Positions 52,400 through 60,922 of a stretch of 64,000 nucleotides of DNA are shown here, one piece after another. The stretch is from contig NZ_LUVZ01000001.1 in NCBI RefSeq assembly GCF_001593385.1, positions 620,001-684,000 of the forward strand, read 5' to 3'. The DNA is from Chryseobacterium cucumeris (GTDB lineage Bacteria > Bacteroidota > Bacteroidia > Flavobacteriales > Weeksellaceae). The position numbers were made by a program, and so were the translations under genes. Positions within the stretch are counted from its first letter, which is position 1; the number at the start of each line of letters is the position of its first letter. The notes under the pieces are model-generated. The model made no database searches and was not told the DNA's origin. It saw only the letters and a list, made by a program, of their open reading frames with translations.

Positions 52400-53464
52400 A
52401 TGAACAAAAAACACAATTTCAGCGCAGGACCATGTATTTTACCACAAGAGGTATTTGAAAAATCAGCACAGGCTATCCTTGACTTTAACGGTATTGGATT
52501 GTCTCTCCTTGAAATTTCTCACAGAAGCAAGGATTTCGTTGCGGTAATGGACGAAGCGCGTGCCATTGTAAAAAGATTGATGAATCTTGGTGATGATTAT
52601 GAAGTACTTTATTTAGGAGGTGGTGCCAGCCTGCAGTTTGCAATGGTTCCTTACAACCTGATGAAAGTAGGAGGAAAAGCAGCTTACCTGGATACAGGAA
52701 CATGGGCAGCCGGAGCTATTAAAGAAGCAAAAAAAGTAGGAACAGTGGATGTAGTAGGTTCTTCAAAAGAAGAAAACTATTCTTTTATTCCTAAAGATTA
52801 TACGGTAGGTGCAGAATACGATTATTTCCACTGTACTTCCAACAATACCATTTATGGAACTCAAATGAAATCTTTCCCTCAAGTGGATACACTGATGGTA
52901 TGTGATATGAGTTCTGATATTTTCTCAAGACAACTGGATTTCTCTAAATTTGACCTTATCTATGCCGGAGCTCAGAAAAATATGGGACCTGCCGGAGTTA
53001 CTCTGGTGGTTATCAAAAAAGAAATTCTTGGTAAAACAGGAAGAGAAAACATGTTCTCTATCCTGGATTATTCTCAGCACATTGCTAAAGAATCTATGTA
53101 CAATACTCCACCGGTATTCCCTGTATACGCTTCTTTACTTACCCTTCAGTACCTTGAAAGAAACGGAGGAATTGCTGCTGCAGAACAAAGAAACGAAGCT
53201 AAAGCCAAACTTTTATATGATGAAATCGACAACAATCCGTTATTCGAAACTTTCTGCGTAAAAGAAGACCGTTCACTCATGAATGTTTCCTTCAAAATTA
53301 CAGACGAAAGCAAGAAAGAAGAATTTGACAATGCATGGAAAGCAGCAGGGATCAGCGGGTTAAACGGACACAGAAGCCTGGGCGGATACAGAGCTAGTTT
53401 ATACAATGCCTTACCTATCGAAAGTGTACAGGTTTTGGTGGATGTAATGAAGTCAATAAAATAG
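52400..53464 (+). CDS. serC: Phosphoserine aminotransferase
   Basis: This is a 354-aa PLP enzyme of serine biosynthesis that converts 3-phosphohydroxypyruvate to 3-phosphoserine with glutamate. It has the N-terminal FSAGPCILP, LEISHRSKDF and LYLGGGASLQFAM. The PLP lysine K193 is in YAGAQKNMGPAG, and the C-terminal signature is GHRSLGGYRASLYNA. The length is typical of SerC. serA follows after 107 nt containing an inverted repeat but no clear terminator, so the two consecutive pathway steps are probably co-expressed. Confidence 0.96.
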   Translation: MNKKHNFSAGPCILPQEVFEKSAQAILDFNGIGLSLLEISHRSKDFVAVMDEARAIVKRLMNLGDDYEVLYLGGGASLQFAMVPYNLMKVGGKAAYLDTGTWAAGAIKEAKKVGTVDVVGSSKEENYSFIPKDYTVGAEYDYFHCTSNNTIYGTQMKSFPQVDTLMVCDMSSDIFSRQLDFSKFDLIYAGAQKNMGPAGVTLVVIKKEILGKTGRENMFSILDYSQHIAKESMYNTPPVFPVYASLLTLQYLERNGGIAAAEQRNEAKAKLLYDEIDNNPLFETFCVKEDRSLMNVSFKITDESKKEEFDNAWKAAGISGLNGHRSLGGYRASLYNALPIESVQVLVDVMKSIK

Positions 53465-53507
53465 CTTATATTAGGCGACCGAAAAATAGAAGGATATCAG
53501 ACAAAGG

Positions 53508-53554
53508 ATGTCAGATAACAGACCTCAAAATCTAACTTCTGACATCTTCAATCT
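53508..53554. repeat. Inverted repeat between serC and serA
   Basis: GATGTCAGA and TCTGACATC are perfect 9-nt inverted arms. They sit in a run of related words (ATCAGACA, TCAGATAACAGAC / ATCTAACTTC, ATCTAACATC). The arrangement looks like a dispersed repeat of the REP type; non-coding. Confidence 0.55.
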
Positions 53555-53571
53555 AACATCATAAATAACTC

Positions 53572-54537
53572 ATGAAAGTTTTAGCAAACGACGGAATTTC
53601 AAAAGCAGGAGAAAATACTCTAAAAGAAGCCGGAATTGAAATTCTGGACAATAGAGTGGCGCAGGATCACGTTATTAATTTTATCAACGATAATAATGTG
53701 GACGTTCTTCTGGTAAGAAGTGCAACGAAAGTAAGACAAGATCTGATCGATGCATGCCCGGGCCTTAAGATTATCGGAAGAGGCGGTATCGGAATGGACA
53801 ATATTGATGTAGAATATGCCAAAAGTAAAGGCATCAAAGTAATCAATACACCTACAGCATCTTCAAAATCAGTGGCAGAACTGGTTTTTGGCCACTTTAT
53901 TTCACTGGCGAGATTCCTTCACGAGTCCAACAGACTGATGCCATTGGAAGGAGAAACTCATTTCAACGCCATGAAAAAGTCATTCAGTAATGCGTATGAA
54001 CTTTCAGGAAAAACATTAGGAGTAATCGGCTTTGGAAGCATTGGCCAGGAAGTTATAAAAATAGGAATTGCTTTAGGAATGAAAGTAACCGTTCTGACAA
54101 GAAGCCCGAAAACAGAAGTTCTTACACTGAACTTCTTCAACGGACAGTCTGTGAACTTTGAAATCACTTCCACCAATGATACGGATGCATTCCTTAAAGA
54201 TGCAGATTTCATCAGTATCAATACGCCGAAAACGAATGAGTATATTATAGACACCCCTCAGTTTGAAAAAATGAAAGATGGAGTCTATATTGTAAATACT
54301 GCAAGAGGAGGTGTCATCAACGAAGTGACCCTTATCGATTTTATCGAGTCAGGAAAAGTAGCCGGAGCGGCACTGGATGTTTTTGAAAACGAACCCAACC
54401 CGGAACTGCCTTTACTGATGAACCCCGCATTATCACTTTCCCCTCACGTAGGTGGCAGTACGGTGGATGCGCAAGAGAAAATCGGTATCGAACTTGCAGA
54501 ACAAATTATTAAGCTACAAAAAGAAACTATAAGATAA
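53572..54537 (+). CDS. serA: D-3-phosphoglycerate dehydrogenase (short form)
   Basis: This is a 321-aa NAD-dependent dehydrogenase catalysing the first step of serine synthesis from 3-phosphoglycerate. It has the D-2-hydroxyacid dehydrogenase fold with the Rossmann motif GFGSIG (153-158) and the catalytic R245 (NTARGG), E274 (FENEP) and H292 (SPHVGGST). The C-terminal ACT domain of long SerA forms is absent, so feedback inhibition by serine through ACT is not expected. It follows serC and lies 2 nt before the DUF1015 gene. Confidence 0.93.
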   Translation: MKVLANDGISKAGENTLKEAGIEILDNRVAQDHVINFINDNNVDVLLVRSATKVRQDLIDACPGLKIIGRGGIGMDNIDVEYAKSKGIKVINTPTASSKSVAELVFGHFISLARFLHESNRLMPLEGETHFNAMKKSFSNAYELSGKTLGVIGFGSIGQEVIKIGIALGMKVTVLTRSPKTEVLTLNFFNGQSVNFEITSTNDTDAFLKDADFISINTPKTNEYIIDTPQFEKMKDGVYIVNTARGGVINEVTLIDFIESGKVAGAALDVFENEPNPELPLLMNPALSLSPHVGGSTVDAQEKIGIELAEQIIKLQKETIR

Positions 54538-54539
54538 AT

Positions 54540-55784
54540 ATGCCTGTTTTTAAACCTTTCCGTGGAATAAGACCTCATAGAGACTTTGAGAGTACTTTCC
54601 CTACCCATCCACTGGATAATTTCACCCAGGAAGAGATTGCGGAGAAAGCTCAAGTTGAAAATACTTACATCAATATGATTAAACCCTATGTTGTAAGTAA
54701 ATCTAAAGATATTGACCGGAACCTGCGAAAGATCCGTTCCACCTTTGAAGAACTTCTGGAAGAAAAGAAATTGGTCCAGGACAATTCATCCTACTATCTT
54801 TATGAGCAGATCTATCCCAACAAACAGATGTTCAGAGGACTTCTGGGATTGGCAAGTATCGAAGATTTCTGGAATGGAAAAATCAAAAGACATGAAAGTA
54901 CCATCCCGCAGAAAAAAGAAAAACTGGCTCACTACCTTGAAAAAGTAAATCTGCAGGCTGAACCTGTGCTTCTTACCTACCCTGCCAATTCAAAAATTGA
55001 ATTGCTGATGAATCATGAGGAAAAAAATGTTCCTATCTTCAATCATGTAGATTCAATGGGTATCAGACATAAAATCTGGAGAATAGATAACCGTCTGAAG
55101 CTACAGCAATTTAAAGAAGTGATTGATCAGATTGATTCGTTTTATATTGCCGACGGACACCACAGAATTGGTTCGACAGCAATCAATGCAAAATACCATA
55201 AGGAGAAAAACAAAAAACATAACGGTACAGAGCTTTACAACTTTGTGTATAGTTTCATTGTTTCCAACCAGTCAATAAAGATTCATGATTACAATAGAAT
55301 CTTACATGACCTGAATGGTATTTCTCCGGCAGATTTCCTGAAAGAACTTGAGAAATATTTCCTGATTCACGAAAAAGGAGAAGCATCGTACTACCCTTCT
55401 CAAAAATTCCATATTTCAATGTATATGGATGGGAAGTTCTATTCTCTTCACGTGAAGCATGATCTTCGTTCCAAAGAAATGTCTCTGGATAATCTGGATC
55501 ACCATCTTTTAGATAAGTATATTTTCAAAAACATTCTGAAAATTGAAGATCCGGACAGTTCTGAGCTTATTTCTTATGTGAAAGGAACATCCAATATCAA
55601 TGGAATCAATCTTTTAAAAGAAAAGGTAGACAACGGTGAAGGTAAAGTTGGTTTTGGAATTTATCCTGTAAGTTTTAATGACATGATTAAAATTTCAGAC
55701 TTAAAATTAAGTATGCCTCCGAAATGTACATTTATTGAGCCAAAATTAATTACTGCTTTATTAATGTACGACATGAAACCTTAA
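54540..55784 (+). CDS. DUF1015-family protein
   Basis: This is a 414-aa cytoplasmic protein of the DUF1015 family, whose function is unknown. Family marks include the start PFRGIRP, the NTYINMIKPY stretch, YYLYEQ, and the highly conserved ADGHHR (204-209), which suggests a metal- or phosphate-binding active site. It begins 2 nt after the serA stop codon, so it is translationally linked to serine synthesis. The same neighbourhood is widespread in other bacteria, as far as I recall, and hints at a role in serine or amino-acid metabolism. Confidence 0.9.
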   Translation: MPVFKPFRGIRPHRDFESTFPTHPLDNFTQEEIAEKAQVENTYINMIKPYVVSKSKDIDRNLRKIRSTFEELLEEKKLVQDNSSYYLYEQIYPNKQMFRGLLGLASIEDFWNGKIKRHESTIPQKKEKLAHYLEKVNLQAEPVLLTYPANSKIELLMNHEEKNVPIFNHVDSMGIRHKIWRIDNRLKLQQFKEVIDQIDSFYIADGHHRIGSTAINAKYHKEKNKKHNGTELYNFVYSFIVSNQSIKIHDYNRILHDLNGISPADFLKELEKYFLIHEKGEASYYPSQKFHISMYMDGKFYSLHVKHDLRSKEMSLDNLDHHLLDKYIFKNILKIEDPDSSELISYVKGTSNINGINLLKEKVDNGEGKVGFGIYPVSFNDMIKISDLKLSMPPKCTFIEPKLITALLMYDMKP

Positions 55785-55838
55785 TAAATTACTATTTTTT
55801 CCCTACTTTTATCAACGGAAAAGATAAGTAAATAAAAA

Positions 55839-57242
55839 ATGAAAAAAATATTCATTATACTTCCACTCTTTTTGAGTGGATTTTTATTTTCTCAGAAAAA
55901 ACCACTTAAAAACCCGACAAAAAAAGGTACTGTTGCCAAATTCAACTATCATGATGAATTCAGAAAAATTTCAGATGAAATTATGACTAACGGTACTGCT
56001 TATGATAATCTTGGAGAGCTCACCAAAAGAATTGGTCCACGTTTCAGTGCAACTCCAGGTTATACCAAAGCCGTAGAATGGGCAGAAAAAAAATTCAAGG
56101 AAATCGGGATTAATATGATCTGGAGACAGGAAGCTAAAGCACCAGTCTGGATCAGAGGAAAAGAATCTTTACAAATCAAAGCCGGAAATGGAGACTGGAA
56201 AAACATCAGAATGCTTTCTTTCGGAAATTCTGAAGGAACAGGCGGAAAAGATCTGGTGGGCGAAATCGTTTTAATCAATTCCACATCAGAGCTGAATGCC
56301 ATGTCAATAGGTCAGTTAAAAGATAAAATAGTTTTTGTGAATGTTCCTATGGACCCGAAAATTATTAATACAAGTGATTCCTATTTACAGGCCGCAAAAT
56401 CAAAACTAATTTCCGCTTCTGTGATTGCTAAAACAGGTGCAAAAGCATTAATTATAAGGTCACTGACGACTGCTAGTGACGATACTCCTCATGCTAAAAT
56501 GATTTACTACGAACCAGATGATAAAGTTAAAATTCCAGCTTTATCAATTGGTGTAAGATCTGCAGACGAATTGGAGAAAACCTTAAAGAAACAAAAAGTC
56601 ACAGCTAAAATCAATATGACCGCCGAATCAAAAGGTGACACTACAAATCCCAATATCATTGCTGAAATTGGAGGTAAAAAAGATTCTAAAGTAATTGTTT
56701 TAGGTGCTCAGCTGGATTCGTGGGATATTGGTGAAGGTGCAGTAGATGATGGAACTGGCGTTGTGCAGTGCATCGAAGTGTTAAGAACACTCAAAGCACT
56801 TGGATATGAAAACAACCACACCATCCGTGTAGTTTTGTATGCCAACAGTGAAAACGGAGGGCAAGGTCGTGAGATGTATGCAGCATATGTAAAAAAGAAA
56901 GACGAAAAACACGTATTTGCCTTAGGAACTGATGCCGGAGGATATTCTCCCCGAGGATTCTCTTTAGACATGTCACCTCAAAGACGAAGACTGGTTTATC
57001 CCTGGAAAGAATATTTTCTGCCTTATGGCGTCTATGATTTTGACCAGACAGAAGCCATTCAGGATATTTCGCCTTTGAAAAAACTGGATATTCCTTTAGC
57101 AGAGCTTGTGGTAGACACCCAGAGATATTTTGATTATCACCACTCCGAACAGGATACTTTTGACAAAGTAAATAAAAGAGAGCTTCTTCTTGGAGCTGTC
57201 GCCATAACACAGATGATTTTTATGGTTGATAAAAACTGGTAA
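55839..57242 (+). CDS. Carboxypeptidase Q-like M28 protein with altered active site
   Basis: This is a 467-aa exported protein (signal peptide ending FLFSQ, residue 19), first of three tandem paralogues. It has an M28 domain with an inserted PA-like region (about 120-270). In the position of the first zinc ligand it has Q291 (GAQLDSWD) where both paralogues have His, and the general-base Glu is S337 (YANSENG instead of FANEENG). The bridging D303, the next ligand E338, D365 and the C-terminal His are kept. It is therefore likely inactive as a peptidase or has changed metal use. It lies 2 nt before the second paralogue, so all three form one operon. Confidence 0.85.
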   Translation: MKKIFIILPLFLSGFLFSQKKPLKNPTKKGTVAKFNYHDEFRKISDEIMTNGTAYDNLGELTKRIGPRFSATPGYTKAVEWAEKKFKEIGINMIWRQEAKAPVWIRGKESLQIKAGNGDWKNIRMLSFGNSEGTGGKDLVGEIVLINSTSELNAMSIGQLKDKIVFVNVPMDPKIINTSDSYLQAAKSKLISASVIAKTGAKALIIRSLTTASDDTPHAKMIYYEPDDKVKIPALSIGVRSADELEKTLKKQKVTAKINMTAESKGDTTNPNIIAEIGGKKDSKVIVLGAQLDSWDIGEGAVDDGTGVVQCIEVLRTLKALGYENNHTIRVVLYANSENGGQGREMYAAYVKKKDEKHVFALGTDAGGYSPRGFSLDMSPQRRRLVYPWKEYFLPYGVYDFDQTEAIQDISPLKKLDIPLAELVVDTQRYFDYHHSEQDTFDKVNKRELLLGAVAITQMIFMVDKNW

Positions 57243-57244
57243 CA

Positions 57245-58603
57245 ATGAAAAAGATAACAGGAACTTTATTACTTCTTTTTGGAATGGCCGCATTTGGTCA
57301 GTCTAAAGAAGATTCTGTCCAGTTCAGAAAAATCTCCACAGAAATTCTGAACAACGGAAAAGGATACAATGAACTGAGAGAACTTACCAAAACTATAGGA
57401 AACCGTCTCAGCGGGTCAGAAGCGTATGAAAAATCAGTTCAGTGGGCAGCCCAGAAACTTCGTGATGCCGGAGCTGACAAAGTATGGCTTCAGGAAGTGA
57501 TGATTCCGGTTTGGGTAAGAGGAAAAGAATCATTACAGATTAAAACTTCTAATGGAAAATGGAAAAGTGTAAAAATGCTTTCCCTTGGAAATTCTGAAGG
57601 AACCGGAGGTAAAGATCTTTCCGGAGAAATCATCATGGTAAAATCACTGGAAGAATATGACAGACTTCCTGCTGAAAAAGTGAAAAATAAAATTGTGTTT
57701 TTCAACTATCCTTTTAGTCAGGAAAATGTACAGACATTTATTTCTTATCGTGATGCAAACCCCTACAGAAGAACTGCCGCTTCATTAACGGCTAAAAAAG
57801 GAGGGAAATTTGCCATCGTAAGGTCTCTTTCCTCTGCTTTTGATGATGTTCCGCACACAGGTAACATGCGCTATGACGAAGGTATTTCCAAAATACCAGC
57901 TATAACAATCGGAAATACATCAGCTGATGAACTTGAAGCAGTATTAAAAAATCAAAAAGTCACCGCAAAGCTTAATTCCAATTGCGGAATGAAAGGAGAA
58001 AAACTTTCCCATTCTGTGATCGGAGAAATTACCGGTAAAAAAGACCAAAGTGTTATTGTTGTTGGTGGGCATTTAGATTCCTGGGATGTTGGAGAAGGAG
58101 CCCATGATGACGGAGCTGGCATTGTTCAAAGTATTGAGGTCTTAAGAACCTTTAAAAAATTAGGAATTCAGAATAATCATACGATCCGCGCCGTTTGTTT
58201 TGCCAACGAAGAAAACGGAACGAAAGGTGGGAAACAGTATGGTAAAGTTACCAAAGAAAACAATGAAAAACATCTTTTTGCCATAGAATCGGATGCGGGA
58301 GGTTTTTCACCACGTGGAATTTCCCTCGAAATGGATGAACCCCAAAGAAACCAGATCAAAAGCTGGGTACATCTGTTTTTGCCTTATGGCGTTTACAACT
58401 TTGAAGGAAAATATTCAGGGTCGGATATCGCCCCGCTTCACGAAATGGGAGTTCCCACAGCTGAACTGGTACCGGATCCGCAACGCTATTTTGATATTCA
58501 CCATACCGAAGAAGACACTTTTGAAAAAATCAACCGCAGAGAATTATTATTGGGTTCTATGGTAATGACACAACTTATTTATATGATTGACAAAAATTGG
58601 TAA
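57245..58603 (+). CDS. Carboxypeptidase Q-like M28 peptidase, second tandem copy
   Basis: This is a 452-aa exported metallopeptidase (signal peptide ending AAFGQ, residue 19). It has an intact zinc site: H276 (GGHLDSWD), D288 (AHDDGAG), E322-E323 (ANEENG) and D350 (SDAGG), with a C-terminal HHTEEDTF histidine. The PA-like insertion spans about 105-235. Family members release amino acids from dipeptides or peptide termini. It is nearly the same protein as the third copy (same length, no gaps by eye), so a recent duplication is likely. It lies between its paralogues with gaps of 2 and 3 nt. Confidence 0.9.
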   Translation: MKKITGTLLLLFGMAAFGQSKEDSVQFRKISTEILNNGKGYNELRELTKTIGNRLSGSEAYEKSVQWAAQKLRDAGADKVWLQEVMIPVWVRGKESLQIKTSNGKWKSVKMLSLGNSEGTGGKDLSGEIIMVKSLEEYDRLPAEKVKNKIVFFNYPFSQENVQTFISYRDANPYRRTAASLTAKKGGKFAIVRSLSSAFDDVPHTGNMRYDEGISKIPAITIGNTSADELEAVLKNQKVTAKLNSNCGMKGEKLSHSVIGEITGKKDQSVIVVGGHLDSWDVGEGAHDDGAGIVQSIEVLRTFKKLGIQNNHTIRAVCFANEENGTKGGKQYGKVTKENNEKHLFAIESDAGGFSPRGISLEMDEPQRNQIKSWVHLFLPYGVYNFEGKYSGSDIAPLHEMGVPTAELVPDPQRYFDIHHTEEDTFEKINRRELLLGSMVMTQLIYMIDKNW

Positions 58604-58606
58604 ACA

Positions 58607-59965
58607 ATGAAAAAGATATTAGGAACTTCATTATTACTTTTTGGAATGGCTGCATTTGGCCAGTCTAAAGAAGATTCTGTACAGTTCAGAAAAATCTCTA
58701 CAGAAATCCTGAACAACGGAAAAGGATATACAGAGCTTAGAGAGCTTACAAAAAATATAGGCCACCGCTTAAGCGGATCCGAAGCCTATGAAAAGTCTGT
58801 AAAATGGGCAGAACAGAAACTTCGTGATGCCGGAGCTGATAAAGTATGGCTTCAGGAAGTGATGATCCCGGTTTGGGTAAGAGGAAAAGAATCTCTGAAC
58901 ATCCAGACTTCCAACGGAAAATGGAAAACCCTTAAAATGCTTTCTCTTGGGAATTCTGAAGGAACAGGAGGAAAAGATGTTTCGGGAGAAATCATCATGG
59001 TAAAATCTATGGAAGAATATGACAGACTTCCTGCTGAAAAAGTGAAAGATAAAATCGTGTTCTTCAACTACCCTTTCAGCCAGTCATTTGTAGAGACTTT
59101 CAAAGCCTATGGTGATGCTGCCAAATACAGAACTACCGCCGCTTCTTTAACCGCTAAAAAAGGAGGCAAATTTGCCATCGTAAGATCTCTGTCCTCTGCT
59201 TTTGATGATGTACCTCACACAGGAGCAATGCGTTATGAAGACAAAGTTTCCAAAATCCCTGCGGTAGCCATTGGAAGCACGACTGCAGATGAACTGGAAG
59301 CTTTACTGAAAAAACAGAAAGTTAATGCAAAACTAAACTCCAACTGCGGAATGAAAGGAGAAAAGCTCTCCCACTCTGTTATTGGAGAAATCACAGGTAA
59401 AAAAGACCAGAGTGTAATTGTTGTCGGCGGACACCTTGATTCCTGGGATGTAGGTGAAGGAGCCCACGATGACGGAGCCGGAATTGTACAAAGCATTGAG
59501 GTTTTAAGAACCTTTAAAAAGCTGGGTATTCAGAATAACCACACCATCAGGGTTGTTTGTTTCGCCAATGAAGAAAACGGAGTAAAAGGTGGAATCCAGT
59601 ATGGTAAAACGGTAAAAGAGAAAAACGAAAAACATCTTTTTGCTATTGAAACAGATGCCGGAGGCTTTGCCCCAAGAGGCATTGCTCTGGATATGGATGA
59701 TGCGAAAAGAAATCAGATTAAAAGCTGGTCGAATTTATTCCTTCCTTACGGAGTTTATAATTTTGAAGAGCGGTTTTCAGGAACAGACCTTTATCCGCTT
59801 CACGACATGGGAATTCCAGCTGCTGAGCTGATGCCGGATTCGCAGCGATATTTCGATATTCACCACACAGAAGAAGATACTTTTGAAAAGGTGAACAGAA
59901 GAGAGCTTTTATTGGGAGCCACCGCTTTGACTCAGATTATTTATATGATTGATAAAAACTGGTAA
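58607..59965 (+). CDS. Carboxypeptidase Q-like M28 peptidase, third tandem copy
   Basis: This is a 452-aa exported metallopeptidase matching the second copy along its whole length without gaps, including the zinc site at H276, D288, E322-E323 and D350. Differences cluster in the PA-like insertion (for example SFVETFKAYGDAAKYRT against NVQTFISYRDANPYRRT) and in the region just before the C-terminal His. These could tune substrate choice. It is the last gene of the three-gene operon and is closed by a terminator at 59972. Confidence 0.9.
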   Translation: MKKILGTSLLLFGMAAFGQSKEDSVQFRKISTEILNNGKGYTELRELTKNIGHRLSGSEAYEKSVKWAEQKLRDAGADKVWLQEVMIPVWVRGKESLNIQTSNGKWKTLKMLSLGNSEGTGGKDVSGEIIMVKSMEEYDRLPAEKVKDKIVFFNYPFSQSFVETFKAYGDAAKYRTTAASLTAKKGGKFAIVRSLSSAFDDVPHTGAMRYEDKVSKIPAVAIGSTTADELEALLKKQKVNAKLNSNCGMKGEKLSHSVIGEITGKKDQSVIVVGGHLDSWDVGEGAHDDGAGIVQSIEVLRTFKKLGIQNNHTIRVVCFANEENGVKGGIQYGKTVKEKNEKHLFAIETDAGGFAPRGIALDMDDAKRNQIKSWSNLFLPYGVYNFEERFSGTDLYPLHDMGIPAAELMPDSQRYFDIHHTEEDTFEKVNRRELLLGATALTQIIYMIDKNW

Positions 59966-59971
59966 AATATG

Positions 59972-60000
59972 AAACCGTCTTTCTAAAGGCGGTTTTTTTA
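59972..60000 (+). terminator. Rho-independent terminator after the M28 operon
   Basis: The stem AAACCGTCTTT / AAAGGCGGTTT (one T-G pair) is followed by TTTTA. Confidence 0.88.
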
Positions 60001-60147
60001 TTTTAATAGTAATGCATAATAAATTTCACAGTATTCCATTAGTGAAATTTGTGCAAAAAACATTTGGGTTATTTATTGTTTATTTAAAATACATAAAAAT
60101 ACTTCTCGTCCGTAATATTTTCTTCGTTCATTAGCATTAGCTTTAAA

Positions 60148-60168
60148 AAACAGAAAATTTTTCTGTTT
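60148..60168. promoter_or_regulatory. Perfect 10-bp inverted repeat upstream of the sigma-54-like promoter
   Basis: AAACAGAAAA (60148-60157) and TTTTCTGTTT (60159-60168) flank a single T. The element lies about 85 nt upstream of the -24 box, where binding sites of sigma-54 activators are typically found. It could alternatively be a terminator-like hairpin, but no gene ends nearby. Confidence 0.4.
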
Positions 60169-60251
60169 AAGGAAATAACAGAAGAAAAAACGCTTCACCA
60201 CTGCTCTCATCAATCCCGTGAAACAAAGTGTTGATCGCAAAAACAGAACTT

Positions 60252-60267
60252 TGGCATGATATTGGCA
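60252..60267 (+). promoter_or_regulatory. Sigma-54-type (-24/-12) promoter
   Basis: TGGCATGATATTGGCA matches the consensus TGGCAYG-N4-TTGCA with GG and GC exactly 12 nt apart and one mismatch (G for T before GC). It predicts a start near 60277. It faces the small RNA region. Confidence 0.55.
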
Positions 60268-60276
60268 TGTAAATTC

Positions 60277-60383
60277 TTGAGAAAAAATTAAAAAAACACT
60301 AAGGATGAGAAAAAAGGTTTTCTGTGGATTTTCAGTTTTTCCACTGATTCAAGTTCATATCTAGTATATGAATCCTTTTTTTT
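60277..60383 (+). ncRNA. Candidate small RNA driven by the sigma-54-like promoter
   Basis: Between the predicted start (about 60277) and a strong terminator lies a transcript of about 107 nt. It holds one internal hairpin (GTGGA/TCCAC at about 60324-60344) and the terminator hairpin. The only start codon gives a 19-codon frame (60304-60363, MRKKVFCGF...), so it could instead be a leader peptide. It matches no RNA family I recognise. Both boundaries are inferred. Confidence 0.4.
60347..60383 (+). terminator. Rho-independent terminator of the candidate small RNA
   Basis: The perfect stem TTCATAT / ATATGAA with a 5-nt loop is followed by TCC and eight T residues. Confidence 0.75.
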
Positions 60384-60650
60384 CTACGATGCCGTAAAAG
60401 ATACGGGCTCGTGATTAATTAACCCCCGTTAGTTTTTCACAGCAGTCTTGCACCCGTATCTGACTGGTATCACAATAACCAGGAATCATTGATTGATTCA
60501 AAAAAAACAAAAATATCCCGGACTTTCAGCCCGGTATTGCGATATAAATAAATGGCAAAGTCATCGTGAACCTTAGCCCAGTAAAAGAATATATTATTTT
60601 TACCGTGATGAGTGCGCCTTTATGCTATAAATTAATGTATAACCCTTAAA
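60384..60650. other. Gene-free stretch with mutually exclusive stems
   Basis: TACGGG at 60402-60407 can pair either with CCGTA at 60392-60396 or, as GATACGGG (60400-60407), with CCCGTATC at 60453-60460. Further hairpins follow (CTGGT/ACCAG near 60463-60481 and GAATCA/TGATTC near 60483-60499). This could be the leader of the small membrane protein at 60651 or an independent RNA. No known riboswitch class is recognised. Confidence 0.35.
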
Positions 60651-60890
60651 ATGTTAGTAATGATGAGAGCCTTTTTTGAAATGATTTTTAAGAGAAATGA
60701 AGATGCTGCAAAATTGCATATATGGAGCCTAATGCTGGTGTTAAGTTTTGCTGCATTTTCTGTGTTGGTATACGCCTTAGAACCAAGCTTTAACAGCTTA
60801 ATTATATACCTGACGGCATTTGCCGCTTATATCGGGTTTGGCCTTGTATTCATCAGTTCCCTTGCCGGAACGCGTATGAAGAAAAGATAA
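60651..60890 (+). CDS. Small two-helix membrane protein of unknown function
   Basis: This is a 79-aa protein with two predicted transmembrane helices (about 26-43 and 49-69), a cytoplasmic-looking N-terminus (MRAFFEMIFKRNEDAAKLHIW) and a basic C-terminal tail (GTRMKKR). Three in-frame Met codons (60651, 60660, 60663) could start it; the last gives the most compact protein. It is preceded by the long structured intergenic region and followed by a strong terminator, so it appears to be its own unit. No family is recognised. Confidence 0.65.
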   Translation: MLVMMRAFFEMIFKRNEDAAKLHIWSLMLVLSFAAFSVLVYALEPSFNSLIIYLTAFAAYIGFGLVFISSLAGTRMKKR

Positions 60891-60922
60891 CAGAACATAT
60901 AACTTTCAATTTATTTTTACTG

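Noticed and set aside
53572..54537. serA as truncated because it lacks the ACT domain
   Set aside because: The catalytic Arg, Glu and His and both domains are complete; short SerA forms are common, so this is not a broken gene.
60304..60363. 19-codon frame in the candidate small RNA as a gene
   Set aside because: It is too short and lacks recognisable features; mentioned only as a possible leader peptide.
60391..60460. Possible tRNA, tmRNA or 6S-like RNA because of long complementary arms
   Set aside because: No CCA-proximal T-arm motif, no tmRNA tag frame and no SRP or RNase P core motifs are present; kept only as unexplained structure.
60594..60640. Fragment resembling the TPP riboswitch words CGTGAACCT
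   Set aside because: The other conserved core (CTGAGA and the ACCTGATCTGGATAATGCCAGCG region) is missing, and the downstream gene is not thiamin-related.
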